In this document: in pieces, positions 1 to 9,588 of the stretch
Layout: each line of letters begins with the position of its first letter
Numbering within the stretch: the first letter of the stretch is position 1
NCBI RefSeq assembly: GCF_009729205.1
Contig: NZ_VTHB01000008.1
Location: 248,001 to 312,000, forward strand
Direction: 5' to 3'
Source of the DNA: Mycobacteroides sp. CBMA 271
GTDB lineage: Bacteria > Actinomycetota > Actinomycetes > Mycobacteriales > Mycobacteriaceae
DNA length: 64,000 bases
Position numbers and translations under genes: made by a program
The notes under the pieces: generated by a model
Seen by the model: the letters and a program-made list of their open reading frames with translations, nothing else
Told to the model about the DNA's origin: nothing
The model's database searches: none

Positions 1-450
1 GAACGACCACACCAGCACCTGTCGCCCCGGCCGCTGACCGTCCAAACCTTGTGAGGCCGAGGCCAACATGACGCCGATCAAGGTGCCCGCTAGCCCCAGA
101 TAGGTCAGCCCCGACAGCGACTGCCCGATCATCGCGCCCCACATCACCGGCACCGCCGCACCCACCGCGGCAATCGGCGACACCACCCCCATCGGCCCGA
201 TAGCGAGAGCGCGGTACAACGCATAGAGCGCGGTGAAAGCCGCGGGACCGGAAAGCATTCCGAGCAGGGTGCGGCCATCGAAATGCGTTGACGAGGTAAA
301 CACAGCCACCAGCACGACCACTGCCAGCCCAACGGGCCTGCTCAGCGCCAGCACCGCCAGCGTCGATCGCTTCTTGCTCGCGTGCCCGCCGATGAAGTCG
401 CTGACACCCCAGCTCAGCGAGCCCGTCAGGGCCAGCGGGACGGAATTCAC
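1..450 (-). CDS. EamA/DMT-family membrane transporter, 3' part outside window
   Basis: The visible 150 residues form the N-terminal part of a hydrophobic protein with several membrane segments and small-residue-rich helices (for example SPIAAVGAAVPVMWGAMIG), typical of the drug/metabolite transporter (EamA) family, which usually has ten helices and moves metabolites or drugs across the inner membrane. The GTG start at 450 follows the TAA of the hydrolase gene with no base between them, so it is the distal gene of the minus-strand operon beginning at 1864. The C-terminal half lies before base 1. The substrate cannot be told from the sequence. Confidence 0.75.
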   Translation of the reverse strand, partial: MNSVPLALTGSLSWGVSDFIGGHASKKRSTLAVLALSRPVGLAVVVLVAVFTSSTHFDGRTLLGMLSGPAAFTALYALYRALAIGPMGVVSPIAAVGAAVPVMWGAMIGQSLSGLTYLGLAGTLIGVMLASASQGLDGQRPGRQVLVWSF

Positions 451-1233
451 TTACGCGCGCAGGTAATCCAGCTGCGCCTGCACCGACCACTCGGCAGCGC
501 CCCACAGCGAGGGGTCCACGTCGGTGTACACGAACTCGACAACCTGCCGCGCCGAGGCGTCCTCGCCCAGTGCGGCCAGTGCGCCGCGCACCTGATCGAG
601 TCGCTGCTCGCGGTGGGCCAGGTATTCGGCAGACACCGCGGACAGATCGCCCAGCTCGGGACCGTGGCCAGGCAGCACCGTCCGCTTGCCTAACCCCTGC
701 AACCGTTTCAGTGATTCGAGATAGTCGCCGAGACCACCGCCGTCGGTTGCGATGACGGTCGTGCCCCGCCCGAGGATGGTGTCGGCGGTCAGCACCGCAT
801 CGTCGAGCACGAACGACACCGAATCGTCGCTGTGCCCCGGGGTCGCCAACACCGAAATGGACAAGCCCGCAACGTCGATGCGCTCACCGTCGGTCAGCGC
901 CACCGAATCCCCGCGCAGCCACGCCGGATCCGCAGCGCGCACCGGAGCACCGGTCAGCTCGACGAGACGGTCCACCCCGCCGGTGTGATCGAAATGCCGA
1001 TGGCTGACCAAGACCAAGGCCACCCTGCCGATTTTTGCGAGCTCCTCGACGTGCACATCGGGATCACCCGCAACAACGCCTGGGCCAGGGTCGACGATGA
1101 CGATCTCGTCGCTGCCCGGCGCGCGCAGGACCCAAGTATTGGTGCCTTCCAGCGTCATCATCCCGGGGTTGTTGGCCAGGAGCACCGAGGCGGTTTCGGT
1201 GACCGGGCGCAGCTGCCCGTACGCGGGGTGCAC
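451..1233 (-). CDS. Metallo-beta-lactamase-fold hydrolase (Rv3677c-like)
   Basis: 260 residues. The metal-binding motif SHRHFDH lies at residues 77-83 (His78, His80, Asp82, His83), with further ligand candidates in TPGHSDD (about 133) and LPGHGPELGD (about 193), so both metal sites of a glyoxalase-II/RNase-Z-like hydrolase look intact. The C-terminal part resembles the winged-helix extension of the MBLAC2/LACTB2 group. The substrate is unknown. The GTG start (1233-1231) overlaps the TAG of the RidA gene by one base, indicating translational coupling. Gene order matches M. tuberculosis Rv3677c-Rv3678c. Confidence 0.88.
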   Translation of the reverse strand: MHPAYGQLRPVTETASVLLANNPGMMTLEGTNTWVLRAPGSDEIVIVDPGPGVVAGDPDVHVEELAKIGRVALVLVSHRHFDHTGGVDRLVELTGAPVRAADPAWLRGDSVALTDGERIDVAGLSISVLATPGHSDDSVSFVLDDAVLTADTILGRGTTVIATDGGGLGDYLESLKRLQGLGKRTVLPGHGPELGDLSAVSAEYLAHREQRLDQVRGALAALGEDASARQVVEFVYTDVDPSLWGAAEWSVQAQLDYLRA

Positions 1234-1706
1234 TATGCGGAAGCTTCCGCGCGGACTTCTACCAAGATCTCCACCTCCACCGGGGCGTTGATCGGCAGCT
1301 CCGCGACACCCACGGCCGAGCGTGCGTGCTTCCCGGCATCGCCGAACACCTCACCGAGCAGTTCAGACGCGCCATTCACCACACCGGGCTGGCCGGTGAA
1401 TCCCGGTGCCGAGGCGACGAATCCGACGACCTTGACGACCTTGACGACGTTGTTGATCCCGACAAGGGCGTCCACCGCAGCCAACGCGTTGAGGGCGCAA
1501 GTGCGGGCCAGCGCCTTGGCCGCCTCCGGGGTGACCTCGGCGCCCACCTTGCCGGCGGTCTCCAGGGTCCCGTTGACCATGGGCAGCTGGCCCGAGGTGT
1601 ACACGTGGTTTCCGCTGCGCACCGCGGGTTGGTAGGCGGCCAGCGGCGCCACGACGGCGGGCAGTTCGATTCCGAGCTCAGTCAACCGAGCGCTGGGAGC
1701 GCTCAT
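1233..1706 (-). CDS. RidA/YjgF-family protein (Rv3678c-like)
   Basis: 157 residues. RidA-family proteins are trimeric and many hydrolyse reactive enamine/imine intermediates from PLP enzymes. The family signatures GNHVYTSGQLP near residue 32 and PVEVEILVEVRA at the C-terminus are visible. It belongs to the larger subgroup with an N-terminal LGIELP segment rather than the short archetype, so deaminase activity is not assured. The ATG at 1706 overlaps the TGA of the DUF4177 gene (ATGA), and its stop overlaps the next gene, so it sits mid-operon. Confidence 0.88.
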   Translation of the reverse strand: MSAPSARLTELGIELPAVVAPLAAYQPAVRSGNHVYTSGQLPMVNGTLETAGKVGAEVTPEAAKALARTCALNALAAVDALVGINNVVKVVKVVGFVASAPGFTGQPGVVNGASELLGEVFGDAGKHARSAVGVAELPINAPVEVEILVEVRAEASA

Positions 1707-1864
1707 TTCGACCTCTTGAGGTAGGCGACGTGCTGTTCACCGGTGGGACCGGGCAGCACGCTGACCAGCTCCCAGCCGTCGCTTCCCCATTGGTCCAGGA
1801 TCTGCTTGGTGGCGTGTGTCAACAGCGGGACGGTCGCGTACTCCCACGCGGTGCGTTCGGTCAT
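1703..1864 (-). CDS. Small DUF4177-like protein
   Basis: 53 residues from ATG 1864 to TGA 1705-1703. It begins MTERTAWEYATVPLL and contains a WGSDGWELVSVLPG segment, the usual pattern of DUF4177 proteins, small cytosolic alpha/beta proteins of unknown role. It is the first gene of the operon through RidA and the hydrolase. The start is well supported: TAGGGT lies six bases before the ATG, the geometry of a leaderless mycobacterial transcript, and the stop overlaps the RidA start. A small gene occupies this place beside Rv3678c in M. tuberculosis. Confidence 0.85.
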   Translation of the reverse strand: MTERTAWEYATVPLLTHATKQILDQWGSDGWELVSVLPGPTGEQHVAYLKRSK

Positions 1865-1870
1865 ATCTGA

Positions 1871-1916
1871 ACCCTAGGGCGTTGTGCGTTGCCAGTCGAT
1901 GGCAGCCGGTTAGCAT
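1871..1916. promoter_or_regulatory. Divergent leaderless promoter pair
   Basis: Only 58 bases separate the start codons at 1864 (minus) and 1923 (plus). Each has a TANNNT -10 element six bases before it: TAGGGT (complement of 1871-1876) for the DUF4177 operon and TAGCAT (1911-1916) for the ATPase operon. Transcription from each should begin at or next to the start codon, giving mRNAs without a 5' leader. No clear -35 elements are seen. Confidence 0.6.
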
Positions 1917-1922
1917 GCGTGC

Positions 1923-2954
1923 GTGGTGAACACTTCCCCTGACAACGATGCAGGGACCCCAGCCAACGCCTGGCCCGCACGAGTGGCGAATGCCCGACTG
2001 CACTTCGTGACCGGTAAAGGTGGCACCGGAAAGTCCACCATCGCCGCGGCGCTGGCTCTCGCGCTGGCGGCGGGCGGGCGCAACGTGCTGCTGGTCGAGG
2101 TCGAGAACCGGCAGGGCATCGCCCAGCTTTTCGATGTTCCGCCGCTGGCGCCGAAGGAACTCAAGATCGCCACCGCAGAGGGCGGAGGGGCGGTGAACGC
2201 GCTCGCTATCGAGATCGAGACGGCGTTCATGGAGTACCTCGAAATGTTCTACAACCTCGGTTTGGCCGGCCGCGCAATGAAGCGGATCGGGGCGATCGAA
2301 TTCGCCACCACCATCGCGCCCGGGATCCGGGATGTCATCCTGACCGGAAAGATCAAGGAGTGCATCGTCCGCGTCGACAAGTCGGGGCGGCATGTGTACG
2401 ACGCCGTCGTGGTCGATGCCCCGCCCACGGGCCGGATCGCCCGCTTCCTCGACGTGACATCGGCGTTGTCGGATGTCGCCAAGGGCGGACCGATTCACTC
2501 CCAGTCCGAAGGTGTGCGCAAGCTGCTGCACTCGGACCAGACAGCCATCCACCTGGTGACCCTGCTGGAGGCGCTGCCCATGCAAGAGACAGCGGAGGCC
2601 ATCGCCGAACTGAACGGTATGGGCATGCCGATCGGCAGCGTCATCGTCAACCGGACGGTGGAACCGCACCTGTCACCCACCGATCTCGACAAAGCCGCCG
2701 AGGGCGTGATCGACGCCGACGCTGTCCGTAAGGCGTTGAGCGATAACAACGTAACCCTGTCCGATACCGACTTCGCCGGCCTACTCACCGAGGCTATCGA
2801 GCACGCGACGCGGATGCGGGCTCGCGCCGAGAGCGAGGAACTGCTCGGGGAGCTGCACATACCGCGACTGGAATTGCCCACCCTGGCCGACGGCGTCGAT
2901 CTGGGCAGCCTTTACGAACTGGCCGAGAGCCTGAGCGAGCAGGGAGTCCGATGA
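1923..2954 (+). CDS. bagA: Get3/ArsA-like ATPase, BagA (Rv3679-like)
   Basis: 343 residues. The deviant Walker [10 protein letters not shown] at residues 31-39 has the signature lysine of the SIMIBI ArsA/Get3 class, and VVDAPPTGR downstream is the switch II-type motif. In M. tuberculosis the Rv3679-Rv3680 pair forms a Get3-like complex (named BagA/BagB) linked to glycerol and oxidative stress tolerance rather than to proven arsenite efflux; that is family knowledge. The tandem GTG-GTG start at 1923 is supported by the -10 element TAGCAT six bases upstream. It overlaps bagB by four bases. Confidence 0.9.
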   Translation: MVNTSPDNDAGTPANAWPARVANARLHFVTGKGGTGKSTIAAALALALAAGGRNVLLVEVENRQGIAQLFDVPPLAPKELKIATAEGGGAVNALAIEIETAFMEYLEMFYNLGLAGRAMKRIGAIEFATTIAPGIRDVILTGKIKECIVRVDKSGRHVYDAVVVDAPPTGRIARFLDVTSALSDVAKGGPIHSQSEGVRKLLHSDQTAIHLVTLLEALPMQETAEAIAELNGMGMPIGSVIVNRTVEPHLSPTDLDKAAEGVIDADAVRKALSDNNVTLSDTDFAGLLTEAIEHATRMRARAESEELLGELHIPRLELPTLADGVDLGSLYELAESLSEQGVR

Positions 2955-4072
2955 GCACCACACCCGCAGTCCTGGATATGGCGGCCCTGCTCGAGGACCG
3001 CAAGAACCGTGTCGTGGTCTGTTGCGGCGCGGGCGGTGTCGGCAAGACCACCACCGCCGCGTCGGTGGCGCTGCGTGCCGCGGAGTATGGCCGCACCGTG
3101 GTGGTGCTGACGATCGACCCGGCCCGTCGGTTGGCGCAGTCACTCGGGATCGAAGACCTGGGCAACACCCCGCAGCAGGTGAAGATCGATGGCCTCAAGG
3201 GCGAGCTGTACGCGATGATGCTGGACATGCGGCGCACCTTCGACGAGCTGGTCGTCCAGCACGCGGGATCCGGTCGCGCACAAGCGATTCTGGATAACAA
3301 GTTCTACCAGACGGTTGCCACCTCCATGTCGGGCACGCAGGAGTACATGGCGATGGAGAAGTTGGGACAGCTTCTCCATGAAGACAAGTGGGACCTGATC
3401 GTGGTTGACACGCCGCCGTCCCGCAATGCCCTGGATTTCCTGGACGCGCCAAAGCGGTTGGGCAGCTTCATGGATGGACGTCTCTGGAAGATGCTGCTGG
3501 GCTCCAGCCGCGGCCTGGGACGCATCGTCACCGGCGCGGTTGGGCTGGCCATGAAGGCACTGTCGACGGTGCTCGGATCGCAATTGCTTTCCGATGCTTC
3601 GATGTTCGTGCAATCACTGGACTCGACCTTCGGTGGATTCCGCGAGAAGGCCGACCGCACCTACGAGCTGCTCCGCCGTCGCAGCACCCAGTTCATCGTG
3701 GTTTCGGCGGCCGAACCCGACGCGCTGCGCGAGGCGACCTTCTTCGTCGAGCGGCTGTCGCAGGAGGGCATGCCGCTCGCGGGGCTCATCCTCAACCGGA
3801 CGCACCCCACGCTGTCTAGCCTGACCGTCGAGCGTGCCGTCGACGTCGCTGTAACTCTCGAAGAATCGGGCGAGTACAGCCTTCCGGCTGCCGTGCTGCG
3901 TGTGCACGCCGAGCGCGCGGCGACCGCCAAGCGGGAGATCCGGCTGCTGTCCCGGTTCACCAGCGCCAATCCGACGGTTCCGATCGTTGGGGTGCCGTCG
4001 CTGCCGTTCGACGTCTCCGATGTCGAGGCGCTGCGCGCCATCGCCGATCAGATCACCGGCGTCGCGTCGTAA
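2951..4072 (+). CDS. bagB: Get3/ArsA-like ATPase, BagB (Rv3680-like)
   Basis: 373 residues. Walker [10 protein letters not shown] lies at residues 26-34 and lacks the first signature lysine (GA where BagA has GK), while the P-loop Lys32 is present. [15 protein letters not shown] switch segment and a long helical middle follow. The pair therefore looks asymmetric, with one canonical and one deviant P-loop, as expected of a heteromeric Get3-like complex. The ATG at 2951 overlaps the bagA stop. A hairpin after the stop ends the operon. It is often annotated as an anion-transporting ATPase, but no membrane partner is encoded nearby. Confidence 0.9.
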   Translation: MSTTPAVLDMAALLEDRKNRVVVCCGAGGVGKTTTAASVALRAAEYGRTVVVLTIDPARRLAQSLGIEDLGNTPQQVKIDGLKGELYAMMLDMRRTFDELVVQHAGSGRAQAILDNKFYQTVATSMSGTQEYMAMEKLGQLLHEDKWDLIVVDTPPSRNALDFLDAPKRLGSFMDGRLWKMLLGSSRGLGRIVTGAVGLAMKALSTVLGSQLLSDASMFVQSLDSTFGGFREKADRTYELLRRRSTQFIVVSAAEPDALREATFFVERLSQEGMPLAGLILNRTHPTLSSLTVERAVDVAVTLEESGEYSLPAAVLRVHAERAATAKREIRLLSRFTSANPTVPIVGVPSLPFDVSDVEALRAIADQITGVAS

Positions 4073-4077
4073 CGCGC

Positions 4078-4140
4078 AGCGAGCGCACACTGAAGTACAG
4101 AACCCTCGCGGATTCGGTGCCTCAGTGCGCGCTCGGCGCT
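4078..4140. terminator. Hairpin between convergent bagB and whiB4
   Basis: GAGCGCACACTGA (4081-4093) pairs with TCAGTGCGCGCTC (4122-4134) with one non-Watson-Crick position, and AGC/GCT at the outside can extend the stem. It lies in the 77-base gap between convergent genes and has no long T tract. It is probably a bidirectional terminator or transcript-end hairpin. Confidence 0.6.
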
Positions 4141-4149
4141 AAGTAGTAG

Positions 4150-4497
4150 TTAGACGGCGCTCTTGTGCTTACGCTGCGCGGCAAAGAAGTCGGACCAGGA
4201 CTCCACCTCGGGATGAGCCTTCAACATCGCGCGGCGCTGCCGTTCGGTCAGCCCGCCCCACACACCGAACTCCACGCGGTTGTCCAGAGCGTCGGCGCCA
4301 CATTCCATCATCACCGGGCAGTGCCGGCAGATGACGGCGGCCTTACGCTGGGCCGCTCCGCGGACGAACAATTCATCGGGGTCGCCTTGTCTGCATCTGG
4401 CCTGGGCAACCCACGCAATGCGCGCTTCTCCACCATCGATAGATACCGCTGTATCCAAGGCACTCGTATTTCGGGTGGCGAGCCATGAAGCTGACAC
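4150..4497 (-). CDS. whiB4: WhiB4 iron-sulfur redox regulator
   Basis: 115 residues. It has the four-cysteine WhiB cluster motif (ARC at the N-terminal side, then CRHC and MEC) followed by the GVWGGLTERQRR turn and basic tail. The middle is almost identical to M. tuberculosis WhiB4 (Rv3681c), which loses its [4Fe-4S] cluster under oxidation and then binds and condenses DNA. The place between the BagAB genes and ponA2 is conserved. The GTG start at 4497 is preceded by AGAAGGG at good ribosome-binding distance. It is transcribed divergently from ponA2. Confidence 0.95.
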   Translation of the reverse strand: MSASWLATRNTSALDTAVSIDGGEARIAWVAQARCRQGDPDELFVRGAAQRKAAVICRHCPVMMECGADALDNRVEFGVWGGLTERQRRAMLKAHPEVESWSDFFAAQRKHKSAV

Positions 4498-4722
4498 TGG
4501 CGATCCCTTCTGTCACTAGCAGCCCACAAGAGGCGTGGGCCACAGTCCGCATGGTGTGTAACTTGAATCACACCGTGAGATCAAGTTAGTGGTCAGGGAT
4601 CTCTAACGCAACACCTGACCAGAATTTTTTGGGACGGTTGTGCCGACAACGCTCTTTCATCGCCTCCCGGCGATCCCGCGTTACCAATCAACGGGCCTCG
4701 AGACGAGTCCGGTGATGCCAGA
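4498..4722. other. whiB4/ponA2 divergent intergenic region
   Basis: About 230 bases separate the two starts and hold the whiB4 promoter and the upstream half of the ponA2 promoter. The GAGATCAAGTTAGTGG and AACTTGAATCACACC segments near 4555-4595 form a loose AACTTGA/TCAAGTT inverted pair that could be a regulatory site. No open frame with coding character is seen. Confidence 0.35.
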
Positions 4723-4728
4723 TACCCT
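4723..4728 (+). promoter_or_regulatory. -10 element of ponA2
   Basis: TACCCT ends six bases before ATG 4735. This leaderless geometry is why ATG 4735 is preferred over the in-frame GTG at 4729, which would lie upstream of the predicted first transcribed base. Confidence 0.5.
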
Positions 4729-4734
4729 GTGCGT

Positions 4735-7152
4735 ATGCCAGAACGACCCCCCGAGACCGTGACCCTCGCAAAGCTCGCGGGCTGCGGACTTGTCGCGGCG
4801 GTGATCTTGGCCGGACTGATGTTCCCCCTCGCGGGTGGCTTCGGGCTGGCATCCAATCGCGCATCCGATGTGGTGGCCAACGGCTCCACTCAGCTGCTTG
4901 AGGGTGAAGTGCCCGCGGTCACCACGGTGGAGGATGCCAAGGGCAACAAAATCGCCTACCTCTATACACAGCGACGTTTCGAGGTCCCCGCCGACCAGAT
5001 CGCCGACACCGTCAAGCTGGCCCTCCTGTCCATCGAGGACAAGCGCTTCACGTCGCATAACGGCGTCGACTGGAAGGGCACGCTGGGCGGCCTCGCCGGA
5101 TACGCCTCCGGCGACGAAGACACCCGCGGTGGTTCGACGATCGAGCAGCAGTACGTGAAGAACTACCAGCTGCTGGTGGTGGCCAAGACCGACGCCGAGC
5201 GCAAGGCCGCCATCGAGACCACCCCTGCCCGCAAGCTGCGTGAGATCCGGATGGCCCTGCGTCTGGACCGCACCTTCACCAAGCAGGAGATCCTGACCAA
5301 GTACCTCAACCTGGTGTCGTTCGGTAACAACGCCTTCGGCATCCAGGACGCCGCACAGACCTACTTCGGCGTCGACGCCAAAGACCTGAACTGGCAGCAG
5401 GGCGCCCTGTTGGCGGGGATGGTGCAGTCCACCTCCGGGCTCAATCCGTACGCCAATCCCGAACGTGCCCTCGCACGCCGGAATCTGGTGCTCGACACCA
5501 TGATCAACAACGCCCCCGAGAAGAAGAGCGAGCTGCTGGCCGCCAAGGCACAACCTCTCGGGGTGCTGCCGCAGCCCAACGAGCTGCCCCGCGGATGCAT
5601 CGCCGCCGGCGACCGCGCCTTCTTCTGCGATTACGTGCTCGACTACCTGGCCAAGTCCGGTATCAGCAAGGACCAGGTGATGAAGGGCGGATACCTCATC
5701 CGCACCACCCTGGACCCGGATGTGCAGAACTCGGTGAAACAGGCGGTCTCCCATGTCGCCGATCCGGGTCTCAGCGGAGTCGCCGACGTCATGAGCGTCA
5801 TCAAGCCGGGGCAGACCAACCACCCCATTCTCGCGATGGCCTCCAGCCGCACCTACGGTCTGGACGCTGGCACCAACGAGACCATGCAGCCGCAGCCCTT
5901 CTCCCTCGTCGGCGACGGAGCCGGATCGATCTTCAAGATTTTCACCGTCGCGGCGGCGATGGACATGGGTATGGGCATCAATACCGTGCTTGACGTGCCA
6001 CCCACGTTCGCCGCCAAGGGCCTCGGGAGCAGCGACGGCTCCAAGGGTTGCCCTAAGGACAACTGGTGCGTCAAGAATGTCGGTAACTACCGCGGGCAGA
6101 TGAGCATCACCGATGCGCTGGCGACGTCCCCGAACACCGCTTTCGCCAAGCTGATTCAGTCGATCGGCGTGTCCAAGGCGGTCGATATGGCGGTGAAGCT
6201 GGGCATGCGTTCCTACGCGCAGGCCGGCACGGCCAAGCCATACGACCCCGAGGGCGACGAGAGCCTGGCGGACTACATCAAGAAGTACAATCTGGGCTCG
6301 TTCACACTTGGCCCCTTTCAGGTAAACGCCCTCGAATTGTCCAATGTGGCCGCCACTTTGGCCTCGGGCGGCAAGTGGTGCCCGCCGAACCCCATCGACA
6401 AGGTCTTCGACCGCCACGGCAAAGAGGTGCCTACGGCCACCGAGTCATGCGAGCAGGTGGTGCCCCCGGGGCTGGCGAACACCCTCGCCAACGCCCTGAG
6501 TAAGGACGACCAGCCCGGCGGCACCGCCGCGGGTTCGGCCGGATCGGTCGGCTGGAACCTGCCGTTGTCCAGTAAGACGGGAACCACTGAGGCGCACCGG
6601 TCCTCGGCGTTCCTGGGATTCACCAACAACCTGGCCGGGTCGAGCTACATCTTCGACGATTCGACGAATCCGGGCGATCTGTGTTCCTTCCCGCTGCGCA
6701 AGTGTGGTGACGGAAACCTGTTTGGCGGCAACGAGCCGGCACGAGCCTGGTTCGAGGCCATAAAACCCATCGCCGACAACTACGGTCCTACCGCCTTGCC
6801 ACCTACCGAACCGCGGTATGTCGAGGGCGGTCCGGGTTCCAAGGTGCCGAGCATCAACGGCCTGCAGGAGCGCGAGGCCCGTGAGGCCATAAAGAGAGCC
6901 GGATTCAGGGTGGCCGATCAGGCCAGCATGGTGAACAGCACCGCACCGTTCAATGAGGTCGTGGGTACCAGCCCCTCCGGAACCACCATTCCCGGCTCCA
7001 TCATCACCATCCTGATCAGCAACGGGACGCCTCCGGCCCCACCGCCGATCACCATCCCGGGTCTGCCCGGTGGCGGCGAGATGACCACCACCATCGTCAA
7101 CATTCCCGGCCTACCGCCGATCACGGTGCCGATACTGGCACCGCCCCCGTGA
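4735..7152 (+). CDS. ponA2: Bifunctional class A penicillin-binding protein PonA2 (PBP2)
   Basis: 805 residues (807 from GTG 4729; positions below use that count). A cytoplasmic start and membrane anchor (residues 13-36) are followed by the GT51 glycosyltransferase domain with SIEDKRF (Glu103 catalytic) and RGGSTIEQQYVKN, then the transpeptidase domain with S400-I-F-K403, S467-P-N469 and K616-T-G. A single PASTA domain (about 705-768) and a proline-rich tail follow. It polymerises and cross-links periplasmic peptidoglycan. Length and layout match M. tuberculosis PonA2 (Rv3682), involved in stress survival and dormancy. Confidence 0.96.
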   Translation: MPERPPETVTLAKLAGCGLVAAVILAGLMFPLAGGFGLASNRASDVVANGSTQLLEGEVPAVTTVEDAKGNKIAYLYTQRRFEVPADQIADTVKLALLSIEDKRFTSHNGVDWKGTLGGLAGYASGDEDTRGGSTIEQQYVKNYQLLVVAKTDAERKAAIETTPARKLREIRMALRLDRTFTKQEILTKYLNLVSFGNNAFGIQDAAQTYFGVDAKDLNWQQGALLAGMVQSTSGLNPYANPERALARRNLVLDTMINNAPEKKSELLAAKAQPLGVLPQPNELPRGCIAAGDRAFFCDYVLDYLAKSGISKDQVMKGGYLIRTTLDPDVQNSVKQAVSHVADPGLSGVADVMSVIKPGQTNHPILAMASSRTYGLDAGTNETMQPQPFSLVGDGAGSIFKIFTVAAAMDMGMGINTVLDVPPTFAAKGLGSSDGSKGCPKDNWCVKNVGNYRGQMSITDALATSPNTAFAKLIQSIGVSKAVDMAVKLGMRSYAQAGTAKPYDPEGDESLADYIKKYNLGSFTLGPFQVNALELSNVAATLASGGKWCPPNPIDKVFDRHGKEVPTATESCEQVVPPGLANTLANALSKDDQPGGTAAGSAGSVGWNLPLSSKTGTTEAHRSSAFLGFTNNLAGSSYIFDDSTNPGDLCSFPLRKCGDGNLFGGNEPARAWFEAIKPIADNYGPTALPPTEPRYVEGGPGSKVPSINGLQEREAREAIKRAGFRVADQASMVNSTAPFNEVVGTSPSGTTIPGSIITILISNGTPPAPPPITIPGLPGGGEMTTTIVNIPGLPPITVPILAPPP

Positions 7153-7244
7153 TCTGAGCTCTCGGTCTTCGCGCAAGCGGCTCATCCGGCGAGAAATGCG
7201 CCACGTTTTGTGCCGGTGATCAGGGGTCGCTCAGCTTTCGGCGT

Positions 7245-7250
7245 TACTCT
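7245..7250 (+). promoter_or_regulatory. -10 element of the metallophosphoesterase gene
   Basis: TACTCT ends six bases before ATG 7257, the same geometry as at ponA2. It favours ATG 7257 over the GTG at 7254. Confidence 0.5.
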
Positions 7251-7256
7251 CGGGTG

Positions 7257-8219
7257 ATGAGTACGTCGTTCAACACGGTTATCAAGCGAGCTGCCGCGTA
7301 TTCGGCGGGATCGGCCGCGCTTGGCATCGGGTACGCGTCGATCATTGAGCGCAACGCGTTCACGGTCCGCGAGGCGACAATGGATGTTCTCGATCCGGGC
7401 GCTTCGCCGCTGCGCGTGCTGCACATCAGCGATATCCATATGCGGCCAGGACAGCGCCTTAAGCAGGCTTGGTTGCGCGAGCTGGCGCAGTGGCAGCCGG
7501 ATCTGGTGGTGAACACCGGCGATAACCTGGCGCACCCCAAGGCGGTGTCGTCGGTGGTGCAGGCTCTCGGCGATTTGCTTTCGGTCCCAGGACTTTTCGT
7601 CTTCGGCAGCAACGACTACTTCGGCCCGCGGCTGAAGAACCCCGCCAAGTACCTGTACAAGAGCGACGAGCGTAAGCACGGCGATCCGCTGCCGTGGCAG
7701 GACTTGCGTGCGGCCTTCACCGAGCGCGGTTGGCATGACATGACCCACACCCGCCGCGAACTGGAGGTCTCCGGGGTGCGGATCGCGGCGGCCGGAGTGG
7801 ACGACCCGCATATCGACCGCGATCGGTACGACACCATCGCCGGGATGCCGAACCCGCTGGCCACGCTGCGGCTGGGGCTGACCCATTCGCCCGAGCCGCG
7901 GGTGCTGGATCGCTTCGCCGAGGACGGCTATCAGCTGGTGATGGCCGGTCACACCCACGGCGGCCAGCTCTGCCTGCCGTTCTACGGGGCCATCGTTACC
8001 AACTGTGAGCTGGATCGTTCCCGCGTGAAGGGCCCGTCACGCTGGGGCACGCATACTCAGCTGCACGTGTCGGCGGGGATAGGGACATCACCGTTCGCCC
8101 CCATGCGGTTCTTCTGCCGCCCGGAGGCGACGCTGCTGACTCTGGTTCCGACCCGCACCGGTGGTCAGGAATCCGAGGCAGAGTCCGGGGACCGGTCGCC
8201 CAGCGCTACCGCGCGCTGA
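7257..8219 (+). CDS. Calcineurin-like metallophosphoesterase (Rv3683-like)
   Basis: 320 residues from ATG 7257. The dinuclear-metal phosphoesterase motifs occur in order: HISDIHM (D-x-H), VVNTGDN (GD), FGSNDYF (in place of GNHE) and [14 protein letters not shown] near the C-terminus. A hydrophobic N-terminal stretch ([15 protein letters not shown]) suggests membrane association, as in YkuE-type phosphohydrolases. The substrate is unknown. It follows ponA2 by about 100 bases and is one base from cds1, so cds1 is probably co-transcribed, as in Rv3683-Rv3684. Confidence 0.9.
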   Translation: MSTSFNTVIKRAAAYSAGSAALGIGYASIIERNAFTVREATMDVLDPGASPLRVLHISDIHMRPGQRLKQAWLRELAQWQPDLVVNTGDNLAHPKAVSSVVQALGDLLSVPGLFVFGSNDYFGPRLKNPAKYLYKSDERKHGDPLPWQDLRAAFTERGWHDMTHTRRELEVSGVRIAAAGVDDPHIDRDRYDTIAGMPNPLATLRLGLTHSPEPRVLDRFAEDGYQLVMAGHTHGGQLCLPFYGAIVTNCELDRSRVKGPSRWGTHTQLHVSAGIGTSPFAPMRFFCRPEATLLTLVPTRTGGQESEAESGDRSPSATAR

Positions 8220-8220
8220 C

Positions 8221-9291
8221 GTGAGTCGCGCATGGTCCGATAACGCGGTCCGGTTGATCGAGGCCGACGCCCGGCGCAGCGCCGACACCCATCTGTTGCG
8301 GTACCCGCTGCCCTCCGCCTGGGCCGGGACCGTAGACGTGCAGCTGTACCTCAAGGACGAGTCCACCCACATCACCGGCAGCCTCAAACATCGTTTGGCG
8401 CGTTCGCTTTTCCTGTACGCACTGTGCAACGGGCTCATCGGCGAAAACACCACCGTGGTGGAGGCATCCTCCGGCTCGACCGCGGTCTCGGAGGCCTACT
8501 TCGCGCAACTACTCGGGGTGCCGTTTATTGCGGTGATGACGGCATCGACGAGTCACAGCAAGGTCGCATTGATCGAATCTCAGGGTGGCCGTTGCCATTT
8601 CGTCGATGAAGCGCAGCAGGTTTACGCCGAGGCGCAACGACTTGCCGACGAGACCGGCGGACACTATCTGGACCAGTTCACCAATGCCGAGCGGGCCACG
8701 GACTGGCGCGGCAACAACAACATCGCCGAGTCGATCTTCACTCAGATGCAACACGAAAAGCACCCGCTGCCAACGTGGATCGTAGTTGGCGCGGGCACCG
8801 GCGGCACCAGCGCGACCATCGGCCGCTACATCCGCTACCGCCGGTACCCCACCCAACTCTGCGTCGCCGATCCGGAGAACTCCGCCTTCTACCCCTCGTT
8901 CATCACGGGACACGATGTGGTGACCGGGACTTCGTCGCGCATCGAGGGCATCGGACGACCCCGGGCCGAGCCGTCATTCCTGCCGACCGTCGTGGACCGC
9001 ATGGAACAGATCCCCGATAGCGCCTCGGTCGCGGCGGCAAGGCACGCCAGCAGAGTGCTGGGCCGTCGGGTGGGGGCGTCGACGGGAACCAATCTGTGTG
9101 GCGCCTTTCAGCTCATCTCAGAGATGGTGCGCGACGGCGTCCCTGGTTCAGTGGTGACGCTGCTGGCCGACAGCGGCGACAGGTACGCCGATTCCTACTT
9201 CGACGACGCGTGGGTCGCCGAGCAGGGGTTCGACCTGGCGGAGCCGTCGGCGCAGCTGGCCGAGTTCGAGCGCACCGGCCGTTGGAGCTAG
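8221..9291 (+). CDS. cds1: PLP-dependent cysteine desulfhydrase Cds1 (Rv3684-like)
   Basis: 356 residues from GTG 8221. This is a type II PLP-fold enzyme of the cysteine synthase family: ITGSLKHR carries the Schiff-base lysine (Lys56), [12 protein letters not shown] is the substrate loop and [14 protein letters not shown] binds the PLP phosphate. The M. tuberculosis orthologue releases H2S, pyruvate and ammonia from cysteine. GTG 8221 is chosen because it lies one base after the previous stop and gives the SRAW N-terminus of the family; an in-frame GTG at 8161 would overlap the upstream gene by 59 bases. Confidence 0.9.
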   Translation: MSRAWSDNAVRLIEADARRSADTHLLRYPLPSAWAGTVDVQLYLKDESTHITGSLKHRLARSLFLYALCNGLIGENTTVVEASSGSTAVSEAYFAQLLGVPFIAVMTASTSHSKVALIESQGGRCHFVDEAQQVYAEAQRLADETGGHYLDQFTNAERATDWRGNNNIAESIFTQMQHEKHPLPTWIVVGAGTGGTSATIGRYIRYRRYPTQLCVADPENSAFYPSFITGHDVVTGTSSRIEGIGRPRAEPSFLPTVVDRMEQIPDSASVAAARHASRVLGRRVGASTGTNLCGAFQLISEMVRDGVPGSVVTLLADSGDRYADSYFDDAWVAEQGFDLAEPSAQLAEFERTGRWS

Positions 9292-9418
9292 GCCGAACGA
9301 CGTATCGGGGGCTGCGCGGCACCCGGCGATAACGGCACGTCACAGCCTCTCCGGGGCCCATGGATCGACGCATTCGCGGCCGACGGCCTCGATGCGATAC
9401 CCTTGCGAGGCTTCAAAG

Positions 9419-9492
<74 letters not shown>

Positions 9493-9503
9493 CGCGAGAA
9501 GTA

Positions 9504-9535
9504 GGCCCGACCAGGAATCCCCGGTCGGGCCTTTT
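9504..9535 (+). terminator. Intrinsic terminator after tRNA-Pro
   Basis: A perfect 9-bp stem, GGCCCGACC (9504-9512) with GGTCGGGCC (9523-9531), a 10-base loop and a TTTT tail: a classical Rho-independent terminator, which mycobacteria use sparingly. Confidence 0.92.
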
Positions 9536-9588
9536 CCATCCGCATGGCGGATCACCGCGTTTCCCCGGCACCGTGACAAGGTGGGCTC

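Noticed and set aside
4681-6417. 578-codon frame antisense to ponA2
   Set aside because: It mirrors the codon pattern of the certain ponA2 gene on the other strand and gives a composition (Gly/Val/His-rich) with no domain pattern.
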